The position numbers were made by a program, and so were the translations under genes. Shown piece after piece: positions 1-6,812 of a stretch of DNA of 64,000 nt (the stretch's first letter is position 1; each line of letters begins with the position of its first letter). The stretch covers positions 3,038,001 to 3,102,000 of the forward strand of contig NZ_CP119757.1 of assembly GCF_029320955.1 (NCBI RefSeq), given 5' to 3'. This stretch comes from Flavobacterium sp. YJ01. Lineage in GTDB: Bacteria; Bacteroidota; Bacteroidia; Flavobacteriales; Flavobacteriaceae. A model generated the notes under the pieces. That model worked only from the letters and a program-made list of their open reading frames with translations. It was not told the origin of the DNA and made no database searches.

Positions 1-111
1 TATTTAGCAATAATACGCATAAAGATTTAAGTAGCGAAAAAGGAATTTGTAGTTAAAAATCATAAAAATTATTGCACATTTATATTTTAAGCTGTTTCAA
101 AATGTTCATAT

Positions 112-300
112 GTCGCTCCGCTGGAGCTTTTGGATGTTGGGGAAATTAAATTTGCTATAAATATCTCGCTCTTCCAGAGCTATTTTAAACTTTAGAAAAC
201 AAAATTATATGTAAATGAAAAAGCTCTGGAAGAGCGAAATATCTATAGAAATCAATTAGACTATAATTAAAAGTCCCAGAGGGGCGAAATCTAATTCTCT
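112..300. repeat. Composite inverted-repeat element at window start
   Basis: No gene is visible in the first 316 bases. The stretch holds a 21-bp inverted repeat (161-181 against 222-242, 20 of 21 bases pairing) built around GCTCTTCCAGAGC, preceded by a related short palindrome GCTCCGCTGGAGC at 114-126 and followed by a related module ending in GGGGCGAAAT at 280-290. The modules share the ending GCGAAAT or its complement. This looks like a dispersed intergenic repeat rather than a coding or RNA gene. It lies downstream of the gene at 317-1387 on the minus strand. Confidence 0.7.
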
Positions 301-316
301 GTTTTTGGAAAATTGA

Positions 317-1387
317 TTATCCAATCACAACTTTGGTTTGCAAGTAAGTTTCGAAAGCTTTAATTCCTTCAAACAAAACTTCTTTTTTATGTTTTTCAGT
401 TTCATTAAAAAACTCTGTTTCTATTTTGACATGATCTTTTTTGAAAGTTCTTTTCCAGATTCCGATTACTTTTCCATTTTCTAAAATTATGGGTTTGAAA
501 ATGCCATTATTAGTAAAAACTTTTGATTGATTTGCTGCTAAGAATGAAGCTTCACGAGTTTTATATGAAATTAAAATCTCATCAAAAGCGGGAAGAAAAT
601 GTACGCTTTCGCGGAGATCCTCTTCATTAAGAAGATGTTTTTTAAACCAATATTGCTGATTATCAACAGTTATATTGCTTAATTGCAACTCAATTGCGTT
701 AATTGTTTTCTTGCAGATTGTAATAGGAAAACCTGACCACCATGAAAAATCTTGTAAAGTTGCCGGACCATGACTTTCAAAATATCGTAGTGCAAGTTTT
801 GCCAATGCTTCTTCTTTGGTCAAACTGATATTCGGTTTTTTAACTCTTTCTTCAAGTAAAGCATAAGTAATTTGTTTGCCTTTCATTCTTCCATTGCAGA
901 CCAAGCCGTCCAATTCGGCATTCATCATTACAATAACTGGAGATAAATCGCCTGCACTTTTTTGAATATTGAGCTCTTTCATGATTTCCTCTCGAGTTAA
1001 ATGATTGTTTCCCGCTAGAAGTTTTTCAATTTTAGAATTAGCCTGATCAAATTTTTTTTCATCAAAGCCATGTTGTGTAGCCATCGTTGCAAAGAGACGT
1101 TTTACTTGCGGCGCCGAAAGTTCCAACATCCAATAAATATCATCAGGAGAAACAAAATGCCAGGTTGGTCGTAGAATATGAGTTCTAATAATTTTACCAG
1201 AATTAATAGCTTCTTCAATTTCTTTTTCGGTCGAGTCGCAACGTGAGCCAATTGCCCATTTTGCCATTGCATAATCCTGCGCCTGCATCGCTGCAAAATG
1301 CTTTACAACTTCTTGCGGAGAACCTGAAGTTTCCTTAAACAATTTTTGAGCAACCATTCGATGATGTGAAATTTCAGAATGAATCAT
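317..1387 (-). CDS. Winged-helix DNA-binding protein, AlkZ/YcaQ-like
   Basis: 356 aa. The whole length fits the HTH_42 family (tandem winged helices), which includes the DNA glycosylases AlkZ and YcaQ/AlkX that unhook interstrand crosslinks or remove alkylated bases. A QAQ motif at residues 35-37 (within AAMQAQDYAMAKWA) matches the catalytic QxQ motif described for that family. A conserved HILRPTWHFV segment follows near residue 70. No signal peptide, so cytoplasmic. The ATG at 1387 gives a normal N-terminus. Function as a glycosylase is inference from family; many members are uncharacterised. It sits just downstream of an exonuclease gene and near an Ogt methyltransferase, a loose DNA-repair neighbourhood. 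Confidence 0.8.
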   Translation of the reverse strand: MIHSEISHHRMVAQKLFKETSGSPQEVVKHFAAMQAQDYAMAKWAIGSRCDSTEKEIEEAINSGKIIRTHILRPTWHFVSPDDIYWMLELSAPQVKRLFATMATQHGFDEKKFDQANSKIEKLLAGNNHLTREEIMKELNIQKSAGDLSPVIVMMNAELDGLVCNGRMKGKQITYALLEERVKKPNISLTKEEALAKLALRYFESHGPATLQDFSWWSGFPITICKKTINAIELQLSNITVDNQQYWFKKHLLNEEDLRESVHFLPAFDEILISYKTREASFLAANQSKVFTNNGIFKPIILENGKVIGIWKRTFKKDHVKIETEFFNETEKHKKEVLFEGIKAFETYLQTKVVIG

Positions 1388-1400
1388 ATTGAGAATTATT

Positions 1401-1436
1401 TTAAACCATATAAGTTATATAAGTTCATTTAATAAA
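1401..1436 (-). repeat. Dispersed repeat A, copy 1
   Basis: About 36 bp reading, on the minus strand, TTTATTAAATGAACTTAT then a short variable spot then CTTATATGGTTTAA. A near-identical copy lies on the plus strand at 2957-2989 and a degenerate one at about 2894-2913. It is intergenic, just upstream of the winged-helix gene and next to an 8-bp-phased repeat. Confidence 0.7.
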
Positions 1437-1437
1437 C

Positions 1438-1470
1438 CTTTGTACCTCTGCAACTCTGAGCCTTTGCCCC
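1438..1470 (+). repeat. 8-bp-phased CTTTG repeat, site 1
   Basis: CTTTG/CTCTG cores begin at 1438, 1446, 1454 and 1462, an exact 8-bp period, in the 90-bp gap between two minus-strand genes. Same family as 3814-3834, 46895-46923, 47568-47588 and 47704-47739. Confidence 0.75.
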
Positions 1471-1477
1471 TAGAGAA

Positions 1478-2191
1478 CTAAACATGAATGATCTCATCAT
1501 CAATCAATAAATCTTCTCTTCTTAAGCGAAGGAAAATCTGAGCAACGGCAATCGTATCTTTTTCGCAATACGTTACAATCCTATCAATATCTTTTTCGAC
1601 ATAAAAAACATGCGAGACCTGACTTCCATCAATATCGCCTTTTGGAGATGGAACTCCCAGAATTTTAGTCAATAATTTTAAAGATGTAAAATGCTTATAA
1701 TCGCCAAATTTCCATAATTCTAAAGTATCTAAATGTGGAATTTCCCACGGTTTTTTACCAAATAAATTCAGTTTTTCTGGAATTGGCATTTGATTGATAA
1801 TCATTCGGCGGGCAATAAACGGAATGTCAAATTCTTTTGAATTATGTCCACACAATAAATGCTGCGGCTGATTAAAATGATTATTTACAAGATTAGAAAA
1901 GTCTTTTAGGATTTTCTTTTCTTCACCAAAAAAAGAAGTAACTCTAAAATTTCGGACATCGCCTTTAATCGTAAAAAAGCCAACTGAAATACAGATTATT
2001 TTTCCAAACTCAGCCCAAATTCCGGCACGTTCGTAAAATTCTTCAGGACTAAATTCGTCTTTTCGCTGATATTGCGTTTTTAAATCCCAAAGAGATTGCA
2101 TTTCCGCGTCAAGCGAATTGAAATTTTCTTCTTCAGGAACGGTTTCTATATCGAGAAATAAAATGTTATTGAGGTTTATTTTTTCAATCAT
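1478..2191 (-). CDS. DEDDy-type 3'-5' exonuclease (PolB exonuclease-like)
   Basis: 237 aa, an RNase H-fold exonuclease of the DNA_pol_B_exo2 type. Motif ExoI is LDIET with D14 and E16; ExoII is in GHNSKEFDIPF near residue 118; ExoIII is YCEKDT near residue 208, giving the Tyr of the DEDDy subclass. All four metal-binding acids appear to be present, so it should be active on DNA or RNA 3' ends. There is no polymerase domain, so it is a stand-alone exonuclease. It precedes the winged-helix repair-like gene on the same strand, separated by an 8-bp-phased repeat. Substrate and role cannot be read from the sequence. Confidence 0.85.
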   Translation of the reverse strand: MIEKINLNNILFLDIETVPEEENFNSLDAEMQSLWDLKTQYQRKDEFSPEEFYERAGIWAEFGKIICISVGFFTIKGDVRNFRVTSFFGEEKKILKDFSNLVNNHFNQPQHLLCGHNSKEFDIPFIARRMIINQMPIPEKLNLFGKKPWEIPHLDTLELWKFGDYKHFTSLKLLTKILGVPSPKGDIDGSQVSHVFYVEKDIDRIVTYCEKDTIAVAQIFLRLRREDLLIDDEIIHV

Positions 2192-2194
2192 ATG

Positions 2195-2351
2195 TTTTTT
2201 GCCACGAATTACACAAATTTACTCTAATTTTTTATTTAGAATAAATGTACATCATTTGATTTTAAAGTAAGAATTTTAATACAAAAATTACATTTGGATT
2301 TTTATAAATGAAAATTTAATTTGTGCAAATTAGTGAAATTGGTGGCAAAAA
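2195..2351. repeat. Inverted pair of TTTTTGCCAC repeats
   Basis: The gap between the exonuclease gene and ogt is bounded by inverted arms: TTTTTTGCCACGAATT (from 2195) and its near complement ending GGTGGCAAAAA (to 2351), each extended by CACAAATT-like sequence. The same TTTGCCAC-AATT module recurs at 19358, 19399 and 37425. The left arm contains CAAATTTA (2214-2221), which on the minus strand is TAAATTTG, a -7 promoter match for the exonuclease gene. Confidence 0.7.
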
Positions 2352-2828
2352 CTAGAACAAACTTTGTTGTGTAGAAGGATTTTCATGTTCCAAAAGCCAT
2401 TTTTTGCGAGATAAACCGCCAGCGTAGCCCGTCAACGAACCATTTGTGCCAATAACTCGGTGACATGGCACGACAATCCATAATGGATTTTTGCCATTTG
2501 CAGAAGCGACGGCACGAATTGCTTTTACATCGCCTAATTTCTTAGTTTGATCCATATAACTAACCGTTTTTCCGTATGGAATTTCCAATAAAGCTTTCCA
2601 AACTTTTTGCTGAAATTCGGTTCCTTTTGGATTTAGTTTTAAATCGAAATCTTTTCTTTTGCCCTCAAAATATTCATTTAACTGTAAAACGGCATCTTGT
2701 AAAATTTCTGGAATTTCTTTAGAAACTTCATTTGAGCCAACATCAGAAACGGAAATTACAGAAATACCGTTTTCATCTCCAATTATTTTGGTGATTCCTA
2801 AAGGCGAATTGATGTAAACTGTTTCCAT
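2352..2828 (-). CDS. ogt: Methylated-DNA--protein-cysteine methyltransferase
   Basis: 158 aa from the chosen start. Repairs O6-alkylguanine by transferring the alkyl group irreversibly to its own cysteine. The active-site signature IVVPCHRVIG is present, with the helix-turn-helix region AIRAVASANGKNP before it and the Asn hinge intact. The frame stays open 60 bases further upstream, but the ATG at 2828 (METVYINSPLG) fits family N-termini, and a -7 promoter match lies at 2844-2851, inside that extension. Length is typical for Ogt-class enzymes without an Ada N-terminal domain. Confidence 0.93.
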   Translation of the reverse strand: METVYINSPLGITKIIGDENGISVISVSDVGSNEVSKEIPEILQDAVLQLNEYFEGKRKDFDLKLNPKGTEFQQKVWKALLEIPYGKTVSYMDQTKKLGDVKAIRAVASANGKNPLWIVVPCHRVIGTNGSLTGYAGGLSRKKWLLEHENPSTQQSLF

Positions 2829-2843
2829 GATTTTTGAGTTATC

Positions 2844-2851
2844 ACAAAGAT
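2844..2851 (-). promoter_or_regulatory. -7 promoter element for ogt
   Basis: Minus strand TATCTTTG matches Bacteroidetes TAnnTTTG, 16 bases before the ATG at 2828. No clear -33 TTG at the usual distance. Confidence 0.5.
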
Positions 2852-2867
2852 AGGAAGGTTTCGCAAT

Positions 2868-2883
2868 CCCGATAGTGATCGGG
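2868..2883. repeat. CCCGAT palindrome
   Basis: CCCGAT-AGTG-ATCGGG, a 6-bp stem with a 4-base loop upstream of ogt. It has no T-run, so a short repeat rather than a terminator. A similar CCCGA palindrome lies inside the terminator at 11995-12037. Confidence 0.5.
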
Positions 2884-2956
2884 AGCAAAGTTTTTTTAAA
2901 CGATATAAGTAATTTGAGTTTTGTTGTTTTTTAAAGTCCGAAAAGTTTAGTAAACT

Positions 2957-2989
2957 TTATTAAATGAACTTATGACTTATATGGTTTAA
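2957..2989 (+). repeat. Dispersed repeat A, copy 2
   Basis: Nearly identical to the complement of 1401-1436, differing by a small substitution/indel in the middle. It lies at the 3' end of the epimerase gene and overlaps its last few bases. Confidence 0.7.
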
Positions 2990-3801
2990 TAATTCTCCAA
3001 TTTAAAATGATAGTTTAAAATGTTTTCAATTTTTTTACTAGAAATCACCTTTTTGATATTCGATTTTTCAGAACTGAATTTCGGTAAAATCAAGCTTTTT
3101 TCAATTGCTTTTTGGGTATAATATTCCGCTCTTGTCGGATGAAAAGGCGCTACGGCATTAAAAACTTGATTCCATTTCGATAGATTTATGATTTCTTCAA
3201 TAACAGAAATACAATCATTTAAATGAATTAAATTTATAGGAGCATCTGGATTTTCTAGATTTTCTTTTCCTGCTAGAAACTTTACAGGATGACGATCTTC
3301 GCCAATAAGTCCGCCGAATCTAAGAATTGTGGTTTCGAAATTTTTGTTTTTTTGAAGAAGATTTTCAGCTAAAATTAATTGTTTACCACTTTCAGTTTCT
3401 GGATTTGGAATGCTTTCTTCAGTAATAAAATCGTTATCGTCGCCGTAAACAGAAGTTGAACTTACAAAAAGCACCTTTTTGACGGTTGATTTTTCTATAA
3501 AAGGAATTAAATTTTTGATTTTTTCGACAAAAACCTTTTTTTCTGAATTAGGATTTTCTGAACGTAATTTTGGCGGAATGTCGATAATTAAAATTTCGCT
3601 TTCTGCTAAAAAAGAACTTACACTTTCAGAAATACTTTCGCTGTCAAGCGTTACCAAAAACGGATTTATTCCGGCATTTTCTAAAATTGAAAGCTTGTTT
3701 TCTGAGGTTGTCGAGCCTTTTATTGAATTTCCTTTTTCGATTAGTTTTTTAGCCAACGGAAATCCTAACCAGCCGCAGCCAAGTATGCTTATTTGTGTCA
3801 T
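2986..3801 (-). CDS. SDR-family NAD(P)-dependent epimerase/dehydratase
   Basis: 271 aa. An N-terminal Rossmann motif ILGCGWLGFPLA binds NAD(P). VLFVSSTSVYGD carries the Ser and Tyr of an extended short-chain dehydrogenase, but the usual YxxxK pair is not plainly visible, as in YeeZ-like members. I chose the ATG at 3801 (MTQISILG) because the 18 residues further upstream are low-quality and run into an 8-bp-phased repeat. Substrate is unknown; sugar-nucleotide epimerase is only a family-level guess. It ends next to repeat A and precedes ogt on the minus strand with a gap of about 160 bases. Confidence 0.8.
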   Translation of the reverse strand: MTQISILGCGWLGFPLAKKLIEKGNSIKGSTTSENKLSILENAGINPFLVTLDSESISESVSSFLAESEILIIDIPPKLRSENPNSEKKVFVEKIKNLIPFIEKSTVKKVLFVSSTSVYGDDNDFITEESIPNPETESGKQLILAENLLQKNKNFETTILRFGGLIGEDRHPVKFLAGKENLENPDAPINLIHLNDCISVIEEIINLSKWNQVFNAVAPFHPTRAEYYTQKAIEKSLILPKFSSEKSNIKKVISSKKIENILNYHFKLENY

Positions 3802-3807
3802 TTTTTT

Positions 3808-3834
3808 AAGGTTCAGAGGGACAAAGTTACAAAG
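3808..3834 (-). repeat. 8-bp-phased CTTTG repeat, site 2
   Basis: On the minus strand CTTTG/CTCTG cores fall exactly 8 bp apart (complement starts 3814, 3822, 3830), ending 7 bases before the epimerase ATG at 3801. The junction of two units gives TAACTTTG, a match to the TAnnTTTG promoter element. Confidence 0.75.
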
Positions 3835-3851
3835 GTTCTGCGTTTTTTGTT

Positions 3852-3945
3852 TCACGCAGATTTTAAAAAGATTGAAGCTGATTGCCGCAGATAATTATTT
3901 ACAGATTAAAGTTGCAAAAAACTGTCAAACCTGCGTAAAACAAAT
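3852..3945. repeat. CGCAGATT-type intergenic repeat
   Basis: The gap between the epimerase and GNAT genes holds spaced copies of CGCAGAT, GATT and CTGCG in both orientations. Similar wording recurs at 19400-19460 and 37440-37490. No coding potential is evident. Confidence 0.5.
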
Positions 3946-3970
3946 TATGCGGTTGTTTGAGCTTAAGTTT

Positions 3971-4420
3971 TTACAAGGTCAAAGTAAATCGAACTTTGTC
4001 TTTTCCTTTCGCGCCCAATCTGTTATAGAATTTGATGGCTCTTTCATTAAATTGAGGCGTTTGCCACTGGATATTGACACAGTTTTTTTGTGTGCCGATT
4101 TCTTTTAGTTTTTCAATTAAAATTTCGCCAATTCCCAGACCTCTGGTTTCTTCTTCGAGAAACAAACAATCCATATACAAAAATGTTGAAGCATTCCAGG
4201 TTGAAAAATCGAACGTGTAAGACGCATAACCAACAATAGTTTCTTTTGTGGCAACAACCAAGCAGAATAATTGCGGATTTTCGCCAAAAAGAGCTTTTTT
4301 CAAACTTTCTTCTTTTCCTTCGGGAGCATATTCAGCTTTTTCAAATTCGGCGTGTTTTTGGCATAAGACAACGAGTTTTGGTAAATCGGTAATTTCGCAG
4401 TTTCTTATTGAATATTCCAT
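3971..4420 (-). CDS. GNAT-family N-acetyltransferase
   Basis: 149 aa, a complete single GNAT domain. The acetyl-CoA loop is EEETRGLGIGEILIEKL, matching the (R/Q)xxGxG/A signature, followed by the C-terminal FNERAIKFYNRLGA segment typical of diamine/amino-acid acetyltransferases. The phrase YASYTFDFSTWNASTFLYMDCLFL resembles spermidine/diamine acetyltransferases, so a small amine substrate is possible (inference). Its ATG lies inside the end of the upstream LysR gene (16-base overlap), implying translational coupling. Confidence 0.85.
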   Translation of the reverse strand: MEYSIRNCEITDLPKLVVLCQKHAEFEKAEYAPEGKEESLKKALFGENPQLFCLVVATKETIVGYASYTFDFSTWNASTFLYMDCLFLEEETRGLGIGEILIEKLKEIGTQKNCVNIQWQTPQFNERAIKFYNRLGAKGKDKVRFTLTL

Positions 4421-5307
4421 TGCAGGTTGATTTCGTGTTGTAAAAAATTAATAAAATGTTGAAAGTAATCTGGATAGGTTTCATTGGCTCTTGTTGCGAC
4501 ATAGTGTTTTCTCTTCAAACCATTTTTTCCAATTTTCACTGCTTTAAGAGGGGTGTTTTTTAAGTGCGGTTGCAATGCCCATTTTGCCATTGACATTACT
4601 CCCATATCGGCTTTTACCATTTCTAGAGAAGCTTCTGTTAAAGGCATTGGCGTTATTTTCTTCGGAGAAACTTTGGCTGGAGCCAAAAGAAACTGATGAA
4701 TCGTAACGGTTTCCATTGGCAGAGAATGAATAATCAGATGTTCATTAATGAAATCTTCGGCTACAATATACTTTTTATCGGCCCAAGAATGGTTTTCAGA
4801 AACTACCATAACCATTTCGTCCTGAAAAAGTTCGGTATATTTTATATGATTGTCTTTAACAGTGTCGCTAACAATGGCGATATCTATAGTGTTTTCTAAC
4901 AGTTTCTGCAACGGAATATGGGTCGCTTCGGTTACAATCTTAAGTTCAACATTGGGATACAAAAGATGAAACTGTTTTAAAACTGATGGAAGCCAATGAT
5001 AACTCGAAAAGCACTCGGTACTAATTCTGATTTCGCCAAATTCGCCAAAAACCATTTGTTTGATCTGGCTTTGCGTTTCGTTCAATTTGTTTAGAATTTC
5101 ATTGGCGAGTTCATAGATTTTTTCGCCCGCTTTTGTGAGAACCAGCTTTTTATTCACTCTTAAAAAAATAGCAGTACCCAATTGATATTCTGCTTCTTTA
5201 AGCTGATGACTTAAAGCCGATTGTGTCAAATGAAGTTTGTCAATCGCTTTTGTGATGCTTCCTTCTTCGACAATTGCTTTTATCAATTTTAAGTGGCGTA
5301 TTTCCAT
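4405..5307 (-). CDS. LysR-family transcriptional regulator, MetR-like
   Basis: 300 aa. An N-terminal winged HTH (MEIRHLKLIKAIVEEGSITKA, then LHLTQSALSHQLKEAE) is followed by a LysR substrate-binding domain. The HTH is close in wording to enterobacterial MetR, which controls methionine biosynthesis, but the effector here is unknown. The ATG at 5307 is chosen over one 72 bases upstream because it starts exactly at the family N-terminus; a -7 match TAAATTTG (minus, 5314-5321) sits just before it. Overlaps the downstream GNAT gene and is divergent from the rhodanese gene, its possible target. Confidence 0.88.
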   Translation of the reverse strand: MEIRHLKLIKAIVEEGSITKAIDKLHLTQSALSHQLKEAEYQLGTAIFLRVNKKLVLTKAGEKIYELANEILNKLNETQSQIKQMVFGEFGEIRISTECFSSYHWLPSVLKQFHLLYPNVELKIVTEATHIPLQKLLENTIDIAIVSDTVKDNHIKYTELFQDEMVMVVSENHSWADKKYIVAEDFINEHLIIHSLPMETVTIHQFLLAPAKVSPKKITPMPLTEASLEMVKADMGVMSMAKWALQPHLKNTPLKAVKIGKNGLKRKHYVATRANETYPDYFQHFINFLQHEINLQWNIQ

Positions 5308-5415
5308 TTTTCTCAAATTTACACACAAAGGAACAAAATTTTCATTGGGTTTTTCATGAAATAAACTAATGTAATTCATGAATTCTTTTCGTTTTTATGA
5401 ATGTTTAAACCATTA

Positions 5416-5423
5416 TACTTTTG
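5416..5423 (+). promoter_or_regulatory. -7 promoter element for rhodanese gene
   Basis: TACTTTTG matches TAnnTTTG, 25 bases before the ATG at 5449. It is divergent from the LysR gene, so the 140-base gap is the likely operator region. I see no -33 TTG at 17-23 bases. Confidence 0.5.
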
Positions 5424-5448
5424 AAAAACAAAATCTTAAAAAATTATT

Positions 5449-5844
5449 ATGGAAGCACAAATTAAACATTACGAAAACAAACTAGCATTTGAAATGGATC
5501 CGTCTGACTTATTTGATGCCTTAAACGAAGGGCAAAAAATAATAGTTGTAGATGCGCGCAAAGCATTTGGTTACAATGAAGAACATATTCCAAATTCGAT
5601 AAATCTCCCGCATCGTGAAATGAATCTAGAAACAACAAAACATTTAGATAAAGATGTTTTATATGTTACCTATTGTACTGGAATTGGCTGTAATGCTTCG
5701 ACAAAAGGAGCTTTGAATATGACCAAACTCGGATTCAAAGCAAAAGAGTTAATCGGAGGTTTAGAATGGTGGAAGATTGACGGTTTTGCAACTGAAGGCA
5801 CAAAAGGAGTAAAAGAAGGACTTAACATTGAATGCGCATGTTAA
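5449..5844 (+). CDS. Rhodanese-like sulfurtransferase domain protein
   Basis: 131 aa, one rhodanese domain. IVVDARKAFGYNEEHIPNSINLPHRE is the characteristic D-A-R...H-I-P-x-S-I-x-x-P string, and the active-site loop CTGIGC has Cys76 where the persulfide forms. A second Cys (C81) sits inside the loop and two more end the protein (ECAC). Single-domain rhodaneses carry sulfur or selenium in relay reactions; no specific partner is shown. The divergent MetR-like regulator suggests, but does not prove, a link to sulfur metabolism. Ends at a strong terminator shared with the convergent TPR gene. Confidence 0.88.
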   Translation: MEAQIKHYENKLAFEMDPSDLFDALNEGQKIIVVDARKAFGYNEEHIPNSINLPHREMNLETTKHLDKDVLYVTYCTGIGCNASTKGALNMTKLGFKAKELIGGLEWWKIDGFATEGTKGVKEGLNIECAC

Positions 5845-5849
5845 AATAG

Positions 5850-5882
5850 AAAAAGGCAGACTTAGGAAAGTCTGCCTTTTTT
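5850..5882. terminator. Bidirectional rho-independent terminator
   Basis: Perfect 14-bp stem (AAAAAGGCAGACTT and its complement) around the 4-base loop AGGA, with A- and T-runs at both ends. Serves the rhodanese gene (plus) and the TPR gene ending at 5907 (minus). Confidence 0.9.
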
Positions 5883-5906
5883 ATAATAGAAATATTTTCT
5901 GTTGTT

Positions 5907-6776
5907 TTAATCTATCTGAATATTGTTTTTCTCCGCAATTTTCTTAAAAAGATCTTCTTTGTTCTCCGATTTCATTTTGTGATAAATAGCTCCAATAAAT
6001 TGTTCAGAATCTTTTGCATAATCTGATTTTGAATTAGTGTAAATTCTGTGAGCCATAAACATATTATCCAACGCTTTTTCGTCGTCTTTTAGCATAAAAT
6101 AGTTTTTTCCAGCTCCAAAATAACCTTCGGCGTTATCAGGATGGAATTCAATTAGTTTTTGATAATAACTGATAGCAGTTTTATAATCAGATTTAAAAGT
6201 ATAGGCAACTCCAATGTTCATTAAAGCAAAATGGCCTTCGGGATAAATTTCCAGCGATTTTTTATAATATTTTATCGCATTATCATAATCGTCTAATTGT
6301 CTGTAGGAAACTCCCATGTCATCGAGCGCAAGAACAAAATTTGGATCTTCTTTTATAGCTAACTGAAAACTTTCAATTGCCAATTTAAAGTTCTTTTGAT
6401 CCATAAAATCTTGTCCGATTTTATAAAAGTTTTGAGCGCTTTTATTTTTTGATTTACCGTAGTAAATGTCTTCTTTATTCTCAATTATAGCGGGAACTAA
6501 GTCTGGACATTTTTTAGAAACTAATTCTTTTGCTCTAAGAATCATAGTTTGAATTCCTTCTACAGTATTTATCGATTCTCGAACTTTTGGGTCTTTATCG
6601 GTCAAAACCAATTCACCCATTGGTTTTGTCAAACAATCTCTAAAAATATCATTGGTAATATTTGAACTTTTTTGCAAACATTCGCATGTTTTTGCAGCAA
6701 TTTTTTCTTCAATAGTCTGAGCTTGAAGTATTGAAAAGCTAGCAAAAGTAAAAAAAAGAATGAATTTTTTTTCCAT
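5907..6776 (-). CDS. Exported tetratricopeptide-repeat protein
   Basis: 289 aa. N-terminal signal peptide (about residues 1-19, ending LQAQ). Residues 20-110 form a Cys-containing helical region (KTCECLQ, DCLTKP, KKCPDL); residues 115-250 carry about three to four TPR units (for example ALDDMGVSYRQLDDYDNAIKYYKKSLEIYP). TPRs are protein-binding scaffolds; the periplasm is the likely location. It follows the M28 peptidase gene by 36 bases on the same strand and is probably the last gene of that operon. No specific partner can be named. Confidence 0.85.
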   Translation of the reverse strand: MEKKFILFFTFASFSILQAQTIEEKIAAKTCECLQKSSNITNDIFRDCLTKPMGELVLTDKDPKVRESINTVEGIQTMILRAKELVSKKCPDLVPAIIENKEDIYYGKSKNKSAQNFYKIGQDFMDQKNFKLAIESFQLAIKEDPNFVLALDDMGVSYRQLDDYDNAIKYYKKSLEIYPEGHFALMNIGVAYTFKSDYKTAISYYQKLIEFHPDNAEGYFGAGKNYFMLKDDEKALDNMFMAHRIYTNSKSDYAKDSEQFIGAIYHKMKSENKEDLFKKIAEKNNIQID

Positions 6777-6812
6777 TGTACTTTAAGAGATTAAGATTAA
6801 AATGCTGGACTT

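Noticed and set aside
3479..4108. Plus-strand open frame of 209 codons opposite the epimerase and GNAT genes
   Set aside because: It runs antisense through two genes with clear family matches and across a repeat; its own sequence shows no domain or promoter.
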